Source: JAVVHE01 sp038238915 (GTDB lineage: Bacteria; Pseudomonadota; Alphaproteobacteria; Sphingomonadales; Sphingomonadaceae). Taken from it: DNA of 64,000 nucleotides. Location of the stretch: positions 62,001-126,000 of the forward strand of contig JBBSFH010000007.1 in assembly GCA_038238915.1 (NCBI GenBank), in the 5' to 3' direction. The position numbers and the translations under genes are program-made. Below, in pieces: positions 34,852-42,929 of the stretch. The stretch's first letter is position 1, and each line of letters begins with the position of its first letter. The notes beneath the pieces were generated by a model. The model was not told the DNA's origin, made no database searches, and worked only from the letters and a program-made list of their open reading frames with translations.

Positions 34852-36258
34852 ATGGGCATCGAACTCCTCACCGCCACGCTCGCGGGCCTGATCGCAGGCG
34901 CAATCCTGGGGTACGCGCTGTGGGCGCGCGCCGCCGCCCGCGCGCAGGCGGAAGCGGCCTTGGTGGCCGCCGAACTCGCGGCCGCGCGGGGCCGTGCCGA
35001 GATGCACGAGAGCGTCGCGACGCGACTTGCCGCGTTGGAACCAGCGTACAAGACGACCTCCGAAGAGTTGGCAACCCTCCGGGGCGGGACGGCCGCACGC
35101 GACAAGGCGCTTTCCGAGCGTGAGGCTGCTCTGCAGGCTCAGGTTGAAACGATCGCCAAGGCCGCGATTCAGGAAAGCCAGACCCACTTCGAAGAAATTG
35201 CACAGACTGTGCTCAAGCGGCACCGCGATACCGCCAACGAAGGGTTGACCGCGCTGCTCAATCCCGTCTCCGAGACCCTCAGGCTGTATCAGGAAAGCCT
35301 GAAAGCGGTCGAGACTGCGCGCATCGAAAATTACGGCAAGCTCGGGACGCTGTTGGAACAGGTGGCGCGCGACCAGCAAGCAACCGTCGGCGCGACTAAC
35401 AAGCTTGAAACCGCATTGCGCTCGTCGAGCAAGGTCGCAGGTTATTGGGGCGAGGAACAATGCCGCAACGTTCTTGAAGCTGCCGGACTTGTGGAAGGAA
35501 CTGATTTCACCGCGCAGACTTCAGTGGATGGAGAGGATGGGCGTCTCCGTCCGGATTTCGTGTTGCGATTACCTGGCGGCCGGACTCTTGTAATTGACGT
35601 CAAATGCTCGTTCGACGCTTTCAAGTCCGCCGTCGATGCGGAGAGCGATGTGGATCGTCTTCGCTACTTGAAGGCTCACGCAGCCGCAGTACGAGTTCAT
35701 GCCAATGGCCTCGCGCTAAAAAATTACGAAAAGTCGGTGGAAGGCGCAGTTGATTTCGTCGTTATGTTTCTTGCAGGCGAGAACTTCCTTGCGGCCGCCA
35801 TGCAACACGACCTCAAGCTAATGACCGACTTCGCCGCGCGGAGCGTCGTTCTCGCTGGACCGATTAACCTGATCGCGGTCGCACGCACTGTGGCCGCGAT
35901 GCGCGATCAGGCTCGGGTAGCCAAAGAAGCTGCGGAAATCGCCAAGCTGGGCCGCGAACTTTACGACTCGTTGCGGATCATGACCGGCAATGTGCAGGAA
36001 GTGCACAAGTCGCTCGATCGGACCGTGTCCACATGGAACGAGTTCACCAAACAGCTTGACAATCGTGTGATCGGCCGAGCGCGCCGGTTTGAAGCTCTTG
36101 GTGCAACGACGGGTCTGAAAGAGATTCCGGAGCTGGTGGTGATCGAACGAACGCCGCTGCTCCCCAACGACACTGATCTTCGCTTCGTGCCGGGCGCAGC
36201 GTCGCTTGCCGCCGCCCCCGAACTCAAGCTCGCGGCATCTTCCGCACAGGCTGCATGA
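34852..36258 (+). CDS. rmuC: DNA recombination protein RmuC
   Basis: 468 aa. An N-terminal transmembrane helix (ATLAGLIAGAILGYALW) is followed by a long coiled coil (about 25-130) and the RmuC nuclease-like domain, recognisable from GYWGEEQCRNVLEAAGL, LRPDFVLRLPGGRTLVIDVKCS (the PD-(D/E)XK core) and VDFVVMFLAGENF. RmuC limits inversions at short inverted repeats, which is notable beside a family 2 palindrome. From about position 35400 onward the composition becomes visibly less GC-rich than in the 5' third. Confidence 0.93.
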   Translation: MGIELLTATLAGLIAGAILGYALWARAAARAQAEAALVAAELAAARGRAEMHESVATRLAALEPAYKTTSEELATLRGGTAARDKALSEREAALQAQVETIAKAAIQESQTHFEEIAQTVLKRHRDTANEGLTALLNPVSETLRLYQESLKAVETARIENYGKLGTLLEQVARDQQATVGATNKLETALRSSSKVAGYWGEEQCRNVLEAAGLVEGTDFTAQTSVDGEDGRLRPDFVLRLPGGRTLVIDVKCSFDAFKSAVDAESDVDRLRYLKAHAAAVRVHANGLALKNYEKSVEGAVDFVVMFLAGENFLAAAMQHDLKLMTDFAARSVVLAGPINLIAVARTVAAMRDQARVAKEAAEIAKLGRELYDSLRIMTGNVQEVHKSLDRTVSTWNEFTKQLDNRVIGRARRFEALGATTGLKEIPELVVIERTPLLPNDTDLRFVPGAASLAAAPELKLAASSAQAA

Positions 36259-36330
36259 CGCTGCCGCAATACGTTTCGGGCCACCCCAGGACGCCGTGAA
36301 CTTCGTGAACTTCGCTCGCCGCCACCCCGC

Positions 36331-37182
36331 TCACGTCCGCGCCACCACCAGCGATCCCAGCACCAGCGCTGCGCCCAGCGCGTCGACCGCGCCCAGCGCT
36401 TCGCCGAACATCGCCCACCCCACGGCGGCCGCAATCACCGGCTGGATCAGAAGGCCAAGCCCGCTCACCTCGGGCTTGAGGTGCCCCACCGCGTAGATCA
36501 CCAGCCCCTGCCCAAACACCTGCGAGACCAGCGCCAGTGCAATCAGCGGGGTCCAGTCGGCGGGAACGATCTGGCCACCGAACACGGGTAGCACCGGCGC
36601 GAACGACGCCGCGCCGGCCAGCGTCGCGGCGGCGAGCGCGGGCCACGCGCCGACGCGGCCGCGCACGCGGTCCATGATCGCCAGATAGACCGTGTAGAAC
36701 ACCGCCGCGAGAATACAGAGCAGATCGCCCGCGAAGTGCATCGCGGACAATTCGAACGATTGCCCGAGCAGCAGCGCCACGCCAAACCCCGCCACCAGCA
36801 TCGCGGCGCCGAACCGGCGGCTCGGCCAGGCGCGCGCAATCCAGAAGCCGTAGCCCGCGATGAGGAAGCTCGAGACATTGCCGAACAGCACCGCGTTGGC
36901 GAGCGTGGTGCGCACGATGCCCAGGTGCCACGCGATCAGATCGGCGGCGAAGAAGACCCCCGCAAGCGCAAGCAGGCTCCAGCCCCGCGTGCGCGTGGGG
37001 ACCGGCTGGCGCGAAGCGAGCGCGATGACGATCAGCACCGGCGCGGCCAACGCCAATCGCCAGAACGCGGAGGAGACCGGCGATACGCCCGCGGCGCGCA
37101 CGAACAGCGGCCCGATGGCGAGCGCGGCGGCACCGAGCAGCAGTGCCGGAAACGCGAGCGGCGCGGGGCGGATGGTGGCCAC
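36331..37182 (-). CDS. EamA/DMT-family permease
   Basis: 283 aa, ten predicted transmembrane helices arranged as two EamA repeats. The second repeat has the typical GQGLVIYAVGHLKPEVSGLGLLIQPVIAA and GAALVLGSLVV. It starts at a GTG with GGAG upstream. The substrate is unknown; family members export amino acids, nucleobases or metabolites. The 72-base gap to rmuC holds only a nine-base direct repeat. Confidence 0.88.
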   Translation of the reverse strand: MATIRPAPLAFPALLLGAAALAIGPLFVRAAGVSPVSSAFWRLALAAPVLIVIALASRQPVPTRTRGWSLLALAGVFFAADLIAWHLGIVRTTLANAVLFGNVSSFLIAGYGFWIARAWPSRRFGAAMLVAGFGVALLLGQSFELSAMHFAGDLLCILAAVFYTVYLAIMDRVRGRVGAWPALAAATLAGAASFAPVLPVFGGQIVPADWTPLIALALVSQVFGQGLVIYAVGHLKPEVSGLGLLIQPVIAAAVGWAMFGEALGAVDALGAALVLGSLVVART

Positions 37183-37211
37183 GCGGGGCTCCGTCAGTTA
37201 ATGGTGCGGCG

Positions 37212-37388
37212 ATGAGGAACCGCGCGCGCGAGGATCGATTGACGCAGGCTTTGCGCGACAATCTGGCGCGCCGCAAGGCACAGGCGCGCGCGCTCGACGG
37301 CGGGGCCTCGTCCGCACCGGCATCGGCGCCGTCGGACGAACCGGCATCACCCCTCCCCTCCCGGGAGGCGAAGGCGCCTAGTTCGTAG
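37212..37388 (+). CDS. Small conserved-looking basic protein
   Basis: 58 aa. The basic helical start (MRNRAREDRLTQALRDNLARR followed by KAQARA) resembles short proteins annotated as hypothetical in sphingomonads. The C-terminal half is low-complexity Ala/Ser/Pro, and the last part is encoded by a C-rich palindromic stretch (CTCCCGGGAG), so it may have been altered by a repeat. The function is unknown. Divergent from the permease by 29 bases; it overlaps the end of the convergent peroxidase by 11 bases. Confidence 0.6.
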   Translation: MRNRAREDRLTQALRDNLARRKAQARALDGGASSAPASAPSDEPASPLPSREAKAPSS

Positions 37389-37932
37389 CCAAAGCCTTCA
37401 CGACCGCCGCCGCAAGCAGCGGGCTATCGGGCGTAACCTTGCTCGGGAAGGCGGCGATCGGGCGGCCATCGCGGCCGATCAGGATCTTGTGGAAGTTCCA
37501 CTTGGGGACCGCAGCATCGCCCATCGCGGCACTCGCCCATTTGTAGAAGGGTGTGGCGTTCGGCCCGATTACGCTCGCCTTTTCGGCCAAGGGGAACTTG
37601 ATGCCGAACTTGCTCTCGCAGAACTTCTTGATCTTGCCGTTATCGTCATACTCCTGGCCCGCAAAATCGCCCGAAGGGACGCCGAGTACGATCAGGCCCT
37701 TGTCCTTGTATGTTTCGGAGAGCTTTTCGAGCGCCTCGTACTGCGGGGTAAACCCGCAGAACGACGCAGTGTTGACGACGAGCAGCACGCGTCCCTTCCA
37801 CTGCGATAGCGGCATCGGGGTTCCATCGATCGCGGTCATGGTGAAATCATAGGCGCTTTCGGGGGCGGGCACGGGCGCAGCCGCAGTGGCCAGTGCTAAC
37901 ACGGCAGCGGCGAACAGATGGTGGGCACGCAT
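37378..37932 (-). CDS. Glutathione peroxidase family protein, exported
   Basis: 184 aa. A signal-like N-terminus (residues 1-22) precedes a thioredoxin fold with the peroxidatic Cys in VVNTASFCGFTPQYEALE. Trp and Asn of the catalytic tetrad are seen in PKWNFHKILIG. Cys replaces selenocysteine, as in most bacterial members. The ATG at 37932 has GAGGAG upstream, while a longer frame lacks homology. It should remove peroxides in the periplasm using a thiol partner. Confidence 0.92.
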   Translation of the reverse strand: MRAHHLFAAAVLALATAAAPVPAPESAYDFTMTAIDGTPMPLSQWKGRVLLVVNTASFCGFTPQYEALEKLSETYKDKGLIVLGVPSGDFAGQEYDDNGKIKKFCESKFGIKFPLAEKASVIGPNATPFYKWASAAMGDAAVPKWNFHKILIGRDGRPIAAFPSKVTPDSPLLAAAVVKALATN

Positions 37933-38040
37933 GGGGAGCTCCTCGTCGGGCCGAAAGGTAGCCATCGATCGTTCCTGTACCCTTTCGCGGCGTGATTGTC
38001 GAAACGGTAGTGGCGCGCCCGGATGCGCCAATGCGAGAGC

Positions 38041-39867
38041 TCAGGCGGGCAACGCCAGGTTGCGCATTTCATATGCCATGCGCCATTCGCCGACATCGTC
38101 GAGCATCACCCGCACCGATTCCTCCGCGAGGCTCGAAGCGCGCGAAAGCGTGATCGGCCGGACGCTCATGTCGCCCGCCAGCTTCTCGAGCGCGGCCGCG
38201 GTGCTGCCCGATCGGATCGAGGTGCGTGCGAACTCGCCCTGTTCACGGATACCGTGCAGCGCCGCGCCCAGCGCGGGCAGGCCTGCAGTGATTACCGCGA
38301 GCGGCGTCGCAAACCCGTGCATCACATCCACATCGACGTGGAACGCGGTGCCAACAAGAAACAGCACCAGGCTGGTCAAGGTGACGGCGAACAGGAAGTT
38401 GGCGACGCTGTGCAGCCGGTGCTCCACCTTGTGCATCCGATGCGCGTTGGCGACGTGGTAATCGAGCTGCGGCTTGAGCTCCTCATGCACGGTCAGTGCG
38501 CTCAGCAACGCGAGCGTGGAACTGTCGAGCCTGCCGTCCGGACAGCCCATCGTGCGCCAGAAGGCGGCAGCATACCAATCGATCCAGCGCCTGCCACCGC
38601 GCCGTTTGGACGTCGCGGGGGGGCGCGCGAGCGCGAACAGCTTGAGGCTGCGCATGGGGCGCAGTTGCTCGGCAAGATGGCGGTAGTCGAGCCAGCGCCG
38701 ATGCCACGCGCGTCTGGTGCCGACGCGCGTGTTGAGGATGAACAGCAGGATCGCGCCAAGCTCGGCTGCCACCAGCACAGTCTTCTGTTCGGTCACGATC
38801 AGGCCGGCCAGCGCGAGCATCGTCGCCAGCGCCGCGAGCGCGAAGTTCAGAACGTGGCCGCTGCGATAGGTGCCGGCATAATGTTCCGCGAGCTTGCCAC
38901 TCCAGCAATAGGCGTTCTCCAGCGCGCGAAAGCCGCCCGAAACCGCGTGGCTCGCATCGGTGCACCCGCGGTGGAAGGCGCGCCATTCGGCCTCGACAGT
39001 GGCGGCGTAGGGCTCGACGCGGAGCTGCGAGGTACGAAACCGGCGCACGCCGAGCAGCGCCAGCAGCAAGGGATATTCGATGCGAGTCCGTGTCCGCCGC
39101 TGGTGCTCGCCGAGGAACAGCTCGATGAAGCGGCGCTCGGTCGGCTCGGACGGCGGGGCGAGGAGGTGCGTCATCAACGCATCGATCGTCACGCTGTTGA
39201 AGGGGCGCGTGGGTGCGTCGCAGAAATCGATCACGTCGAGCGGCGGATCGTCATAGCCCGTCCACAGGATGTGCAGACCCTCGGCGGGATCGACCGCGAC
39301 GTGGATCACGGGCAAGCCGCGACGCAGCGCATGTTCGACGATCTCGGCGGTGCCGCCGCGTCCGCGTGCGGGCTCGCCGTCCCACAGCGCGACGATCAGA
39401 TCGGCGTGCGCGACGACCGCGCGCCCGGCGGATACATAGGCATCCAGCGAGTTGTCCCGCGCACCCGGAAGCTCGAGGCGGCAAGAGGCGCGGCCCAACA
39501 GATCGCGGAACTCCGCCGCGTCGTCCGTATTGGTGAAATCGGTGGCGTAGACTTCGACCGGAAACGGCAGGATCGTCTCGAGCGAAAACCCGTGATCGAG
39601 GGCGATTTCGGCCGCGAGCTGATCGGCACCATCGGCGAGCGACGAGATGAAGCGGCGCTGGGTAGGTCCATCGTCGAAAAACCTCGCATTACGCTCGCGG
39701 ATCGCTTCGCCCGCACGCGCGAGTTCGGCGATCACTGCCTTCACCTTCTCGCTCGCCTCATCGATCGTGTGACGGCCAACCGCTTCGGCGCGGTGGCCGG
39801 TGACGCCGACCGAAAAGCCGAACGGCGGGCGCGGCGGTCCGGTATCGCGGGTTTCTTCCTCGCTCAA
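38041..39867 (-). CDS. SLOG-like nucleotide-binding domain fused to a four-helix membrane domain
   Basis: 608 aa. The N-terminal Rossmann-like part has GVTGHR at about 21-26, ADGADQLAAEIAL at 78-90, ILPFPVEVYATDF, and LIVALWDG near 160, the pattern of SLOG ligand-binding domains. The C-terminal half has two transmembrane pairs (roughly 345-400 and 485-545), the second ending LPALGAALHGIREQGEFART, which resembles the SLATT 2TM effector domains linked to SLOG proteins in nucleotide-signal conflict systems. The start is probably the TTG at 39867 overlapping the TGA of pepP. The biological role is unknown; no adjacent nucleotide cyclase is visible. Confidence 0.7.
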   Translation of the reverse strand: MSEEETRDTGPPRPPFGFSVGVTGHRAEAVGRHTIDEASEKVKAVIAELARAGEAIRERNARFFDDGPTQRRFISSLADGADQLAAEIALDHGFSLETILPFPVEVYATDFTNTDDAAEFRDLLGRASCRLELPGARDNSLDAYVSAGRAVVAHADLIVALWDGEPARGRGGTAEIVEHALRRGLPVIHVAVDPAEGLHILWTGYDDPPLDVIDFCDAPTRPFNSVTIDALMTHLLAPPSEPTERRFIELFLGEHQRRTRTRIEYPLLLALLGVRRFRTSQLRVEPYAATVEAEWRAFHRGCTDASHAVSGGFRALENAYCWSGKLAEHYAGTYRSGHVLNFALAALATMLALAGLIVTEQKTVLVAAELGAILLFILNTRVGTRRAWHRRWLDYRHLAEQLRPMRSLKLFALARPPATSKRRGGRRWIDWYAAAFWRTMGCPDGRLDSSTLALLSALTVHEELKPQLDYHVANAHRMHKVEHRLHSVANFLFAVTLTSLVLFLVGTAFHVDVDVMHGFATPLAVITAGLPALGAALHGIREQGEFARTSIRSGSTAAALEKLAGDMSVRPITLSRASSLAEESVRVMLDDVGEWRMAYEMRNLALPA

Positions 39868-41642
39868 AGCGCGTGCGTCGCTGCAGCGAGCCACGCCGCC
39901 GCCGGGCCGTCTACCAGCGGCGCGATCACGCGCGCGACCAGCGCGTGGTACGCATTGAGCCAATCGCGCTCGTTTTCGTCGAGCAGACCCGGGACGATCA
40001 GCGCGCGGTCGATCGGCGCGAGGGTCAGATTGTCGAAGCCCAGCATCGGCTTCTCGGCTCCCTCCAGTGCAATCTCCTGGATCAGCACGAGGTTTTCGAT
40101 GCGGATGCCATAATGATCAGGCTTGTAATAGCCGGGCTCGTTCGAACAGATCATCCCGGCCTTCAGCGGTTCGTCGCCACCACCATAAGCCGCGATTCGC
40201 TGCGGGCCTTCGTGGACCGCGAGGTAGCTGCCCACCCCGTGTCCGGTGCCGTGCGCGTAATCGGTGCCGATCGACCACAAAGGTCGCCGCGCGAGGCCAT
40301 CGAGCTGGCTGCCGCGCGCACCCACCGGAAACACTGCCGAGGCGACGGCGATATGGCCCTTGAGCACGCGCGTGAAGCGATCGCGCATTTCTTCGGAAGG
40401 CGCGCCGATGGCGATCGTGCGCGTCACATCGGTGGTGCCGTCCTGATATTGGCCGCCCGAATCGATCAGCAGCAGTTCGCCCGGCGCGATGTACCGGTTG
40501 GTCTCGGGCGAGACCCGATAGTGCATGATCGCGCCGTTGGGGCCGGAGCCCATGATCGTATCGAAGCTCAGATCGCGGAGCATCCCACCTTCGCGGCGGA
40601 ACGCCTCGAGGCGCGCGGTGGCAGTGATCTCGTCGATCCCCCCCATTGGTCCCTCGGCAGCGATCCAGTGCAGGAACCGCACCAGCGCCGCGCCATCGCG
40701 CACATGCGCCGCGCGCGCGCCTGTGATTTCGGCGGCGGACTTGATCGCCTTGGCATCCACCGTCACGTCGCGCGCCTCGATGACGCGCGCGCCGCCTTCG
40801 GTCAGCCGTGCGAAGACGCCGTGCGCGCTGCGATCGGGATCGGCCATCACCACCATGCCCGCAAGCTGGCCCAACGCCGTGCCGAACGCGGCATAGGGTG
40901 CGGTTCGCACGCTGTTGCCGAGGTGAGCGCGCACCTCGGGCGGGAGCTTGGCATCATCCACGAACAGGTCCGCCGTGCCATCGCGGTGGAGGACGGCGAA
41001 GGCGAGCGCGACGGGAGTGCGCGCGACATCGAGCCCGCGCACGTTGAACGCCCACGCCACGCCATCCAATGCGGTGATGATTGCCGCATCCGCGCCCGCC
41101 TTCTCGATCACTGCCGCGATTTCGGCGCGTTTCTCGGCCGCGCTGCGCCCCGCGAGCGCGTCGGGCTGAAGCGCGAGTGGCGAGGGCGACGGCGCGGGGC
41201 GATCACTCCAGAGCGCGTCGATCGGATTTGCTGCAACCGCGACGGGTATCGCCCCCCTGCCTTCGATCGCCTTGCGCAACGCTTCGCTCGCGCGCTCGGT
41301 GATCAGCCACGGATCGAAGCCGATCCGCATCCCCACCCCCACATTGGCGGCGAGCCAGATGGTGAGCGGCGCGTCCATCGAGTTGACGTGTTCGTAGGCT
41401 GCATCGACCTCGGCCGCGGCCTGCTGCGTATAGCGGCCATCGGTGAGGAAGGCGGCGCCGTCTGCCAGCACAACCGCTGTGCCTGCCGAGCCGGTGAAGC
41501 CGGTGAGCCATTTCAATCGCTCGGCATAACTGCCGATATATTCGCTCCCATGCTCGTCCGCGATCGGCACGATGAAGCCATCGAGGCGGGCATCGGCAAG
41601 GGCGGCGCGCAGTGTGGCGAGGCGCTCGGGGTAGGTGGTCAT
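39864..41642 (-). CDS. pepP: Xaa-Pro aminopeptidase (M24B)
   Basis: 592 aa. Two creatinase-like N-terminal domains precede the pita-bread catalytic domain. Metal ligands are visible in LLIDSGGQYQDGTTDVTRT (two Asp), GTGHGVGSYLAVHEGP (His), and the Glu residues further on (SNEPGYY and NLVLIQE). It removes N-terminal residues before Pro. Length fits the long eukaryote-like form common in sphingomonads. It overlaps the following SLOG-like gene (TTGA). Confidence 0.95.
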   Translation of the reverse strand: MTTYPERLATLRAALADARLDGFIVPIADEHGSEYIGSYAERLKWLTGFTGSAGTAVVLADGAAFLTDGRYTQQAAAEVDAAYEHVNSMDAPLTIWLAANVGVGMRIGFDPWLITERASEALRKAIEGRGAIPVAVAANPIDALWSDRPAPSPSPLALQPDALAGRSAAEKRAEIAAVIEKAGADAAIITALDGVAWAFNVRGLDVARTPVALAFAVLHRDGTADLFVDDAKLPPEVRAHLGNSVRTAPYAAFGTALGQLAGMVVMADPDRSAHGVFARLTEGGARVIEARDVTVDAKAIKSAAEITGARAAHVRDGAALVRFLHWIAAEGPMGGIDEITATARLEAFRREGGMLRDLSFDTIMGSGPNGAIMHYRVSPETNRYIAPGELLLIDSGGQYQDGTTDVTRTIAIGAPSEEMRDRFTRVLKGHIAVASAVFPVGARGSQLDGLARRPLWSIGTDYAHGTGHGVGSYLAVHEGPQRIAAYGGGDEPLKAGMICSNEPGYYKPDHYGIRIENLVLIQEIALEGAEKPMLGFDNLTLAPIDRALIVPGLLDENERDWLNAYHALVARVIAPLVDGPAAAWLAAATHAL

Positions 41643-41707
41643 TGTTGGTCCCGTGATTCTGTGCGGGGTGTGCGGCGTTCCGGCGATGCGATCAAGCTTG
41701 GCAAGGG

Positions 41708-42850
41708 TTAGGGGGTGAAATCGCGCAAATGCGCGACCGTGGCGGTATCGAGGCGTTTGATCAGCGCCACCACCAGCGTCACCATCCGATCGAAATCGCG
41801 GCGGTCCATCACGCCGTTGTGGACGTGGGTGTAACGCACGGGCACCACCAGATTGATCGTCGGCGCGCCGCCGACCGCTTTCTGCATTTCGGCTGAGTCG
41901 TCACCGTAACCCTGCACCAGATCGCTCTGCAGCGGGATATGTTCGGACTGCGCAACCGTGCGCGTGAGGGCGGCGAAGCGACGATTGGGAAGCGCACTCG
42001 AATCGTAGATAAACAGCCCCGGCCCTTCGCCCAGACGCGCCTGCGTCTCTTCAGGATGCGTGCCCGGCTGATCACCCGCGACCCCGCCCTCGATCGCGAT
42101 GCCGATCTCGGGGCGGATCACGTCGGCGGCAGTATGCGCGCCGCGCAGGCCGATTTCCTCCTGCGTGGTGGCGGCGACGAAGAGCTGGTTGGGGTGGCCC
42201 TCGGCCGCGAGCCGCCGGAACGCCTCGATCACCACGGCACAACCGACCCTGTCGTCCCACGCCTTGCCGACATAGCGCCCGGTGCCGTTCAGTTCGGCAA
42301 AGTCTGAATCGGGCACCACTGGATCGCCGGGTTCGACGCCCATCGCTGCGACTTCGGCGGCGGTGCGCGCGCCGACATCGAGGAAGAGATTGTCCCGGTT
42401 GAAGGGCTTGGCGCGATCCTCGGCGGGAACGACGTGAATGTCACGGATCGCGCTAACCGCGTGGACCGGGCCGTGCGCGCCGATGATCACCCATCGCTGG
42501 CCCGGCAGCGCCTGATCGAGCCAGCCACCCAGCATCTGCATTGTGAGAAAACCATCGGGCGTGACGCGCCGCACCGCGCCCCCGAGCTCGTCCATGTGCG
42601 CGTCCAGCATCACGCGCGGCCCGCTGCTGCCATGCTGCGCGATAACCGAACCGAGGCCATCGTAGCGGATGGACCGCGCGGCGGGCTTGAGTTCGCGCAC
42701 CATGATGGCACGCACCGCCTCCTCATAGCCTGAGGGGCCGGGCGCGTTGGCGAGTTCGCGCAGCAGCGTCGCGGTGCGATCGGCGGCGTGCGCGGGAAGG
42801 GCGAGCGCGGTGAGTGCGAGCGCGACCACTGCGGCAAACTGTTTCGTCAT
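41708..42850 (-). CDS. M42-family aminopeptidase, exported
   Basis: 380 aa with a clear signal peptide (residues 1-22, ALALPAHAA). Zinc-site residues appear in MLDAHMDELGG, GKAWDDRVGC, TTQEEIGLRGA and VRYTHVHNGV. The family forms large tetrahedral complexes cleaving short peptides. An exported member is consistent with the other periplasmic peptidases in the window. Same strand as pepP, 65 bases upstream of it. Confidence 0.92.
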   Translation of the reverse strand: MTKQFAAVVALALTALALPAHAADRTATLLRELANAPGPSGYEEAVRAIMVRELKPAARSIRYDGLGSVIAQHGSSGPRVMLDAHMDELGGAVRRVTPDGFLTMQMLGGWLDQALPGQRWVIIGAHGPVHAVSAIRDIHVVPAEDRAKPFNRDNLFLDVGARTAAEVAAMGVEPGDPVVPDSDFAELNGTGRYVGKAWDDRVGCAVVIEAFRRLAAEGHPNQLFVAATTQEEIGLRGAHTAADVIRPEIGIAIEGGVAGDQPGTHPEETQARLGEGPGLFIYDSSALPNRRFAALTRTVAQSEHIPLQSDLVQGYGDDSAEMQKAVGGAPTINLVVPVRYTHVHNGVMDRRDFDRMVTLVVALIKRLDTATVAHLRDFTP

Positions 42851-42929
42851 CGCGACATCGTGGGGTGTTCACACGTGCGCTGGCAAGACCCGGCTTGCGA
42901 ACGCCGCGAAAACGCGCTCCACCTCCGCG

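Noticed and set aside
38023..40113. Open frame of nearly 700 codons on the plus strand opposite the SLOG-like gene
   Set aside because: It has no motifs and shadow-type composition; the minus-strand gene has recognisable domains and membrane helices.
39873..41711. 612-codon plus-strand frame opposite pepP
   Set aside because: Antisense shadow of a well-conserved peptidase.
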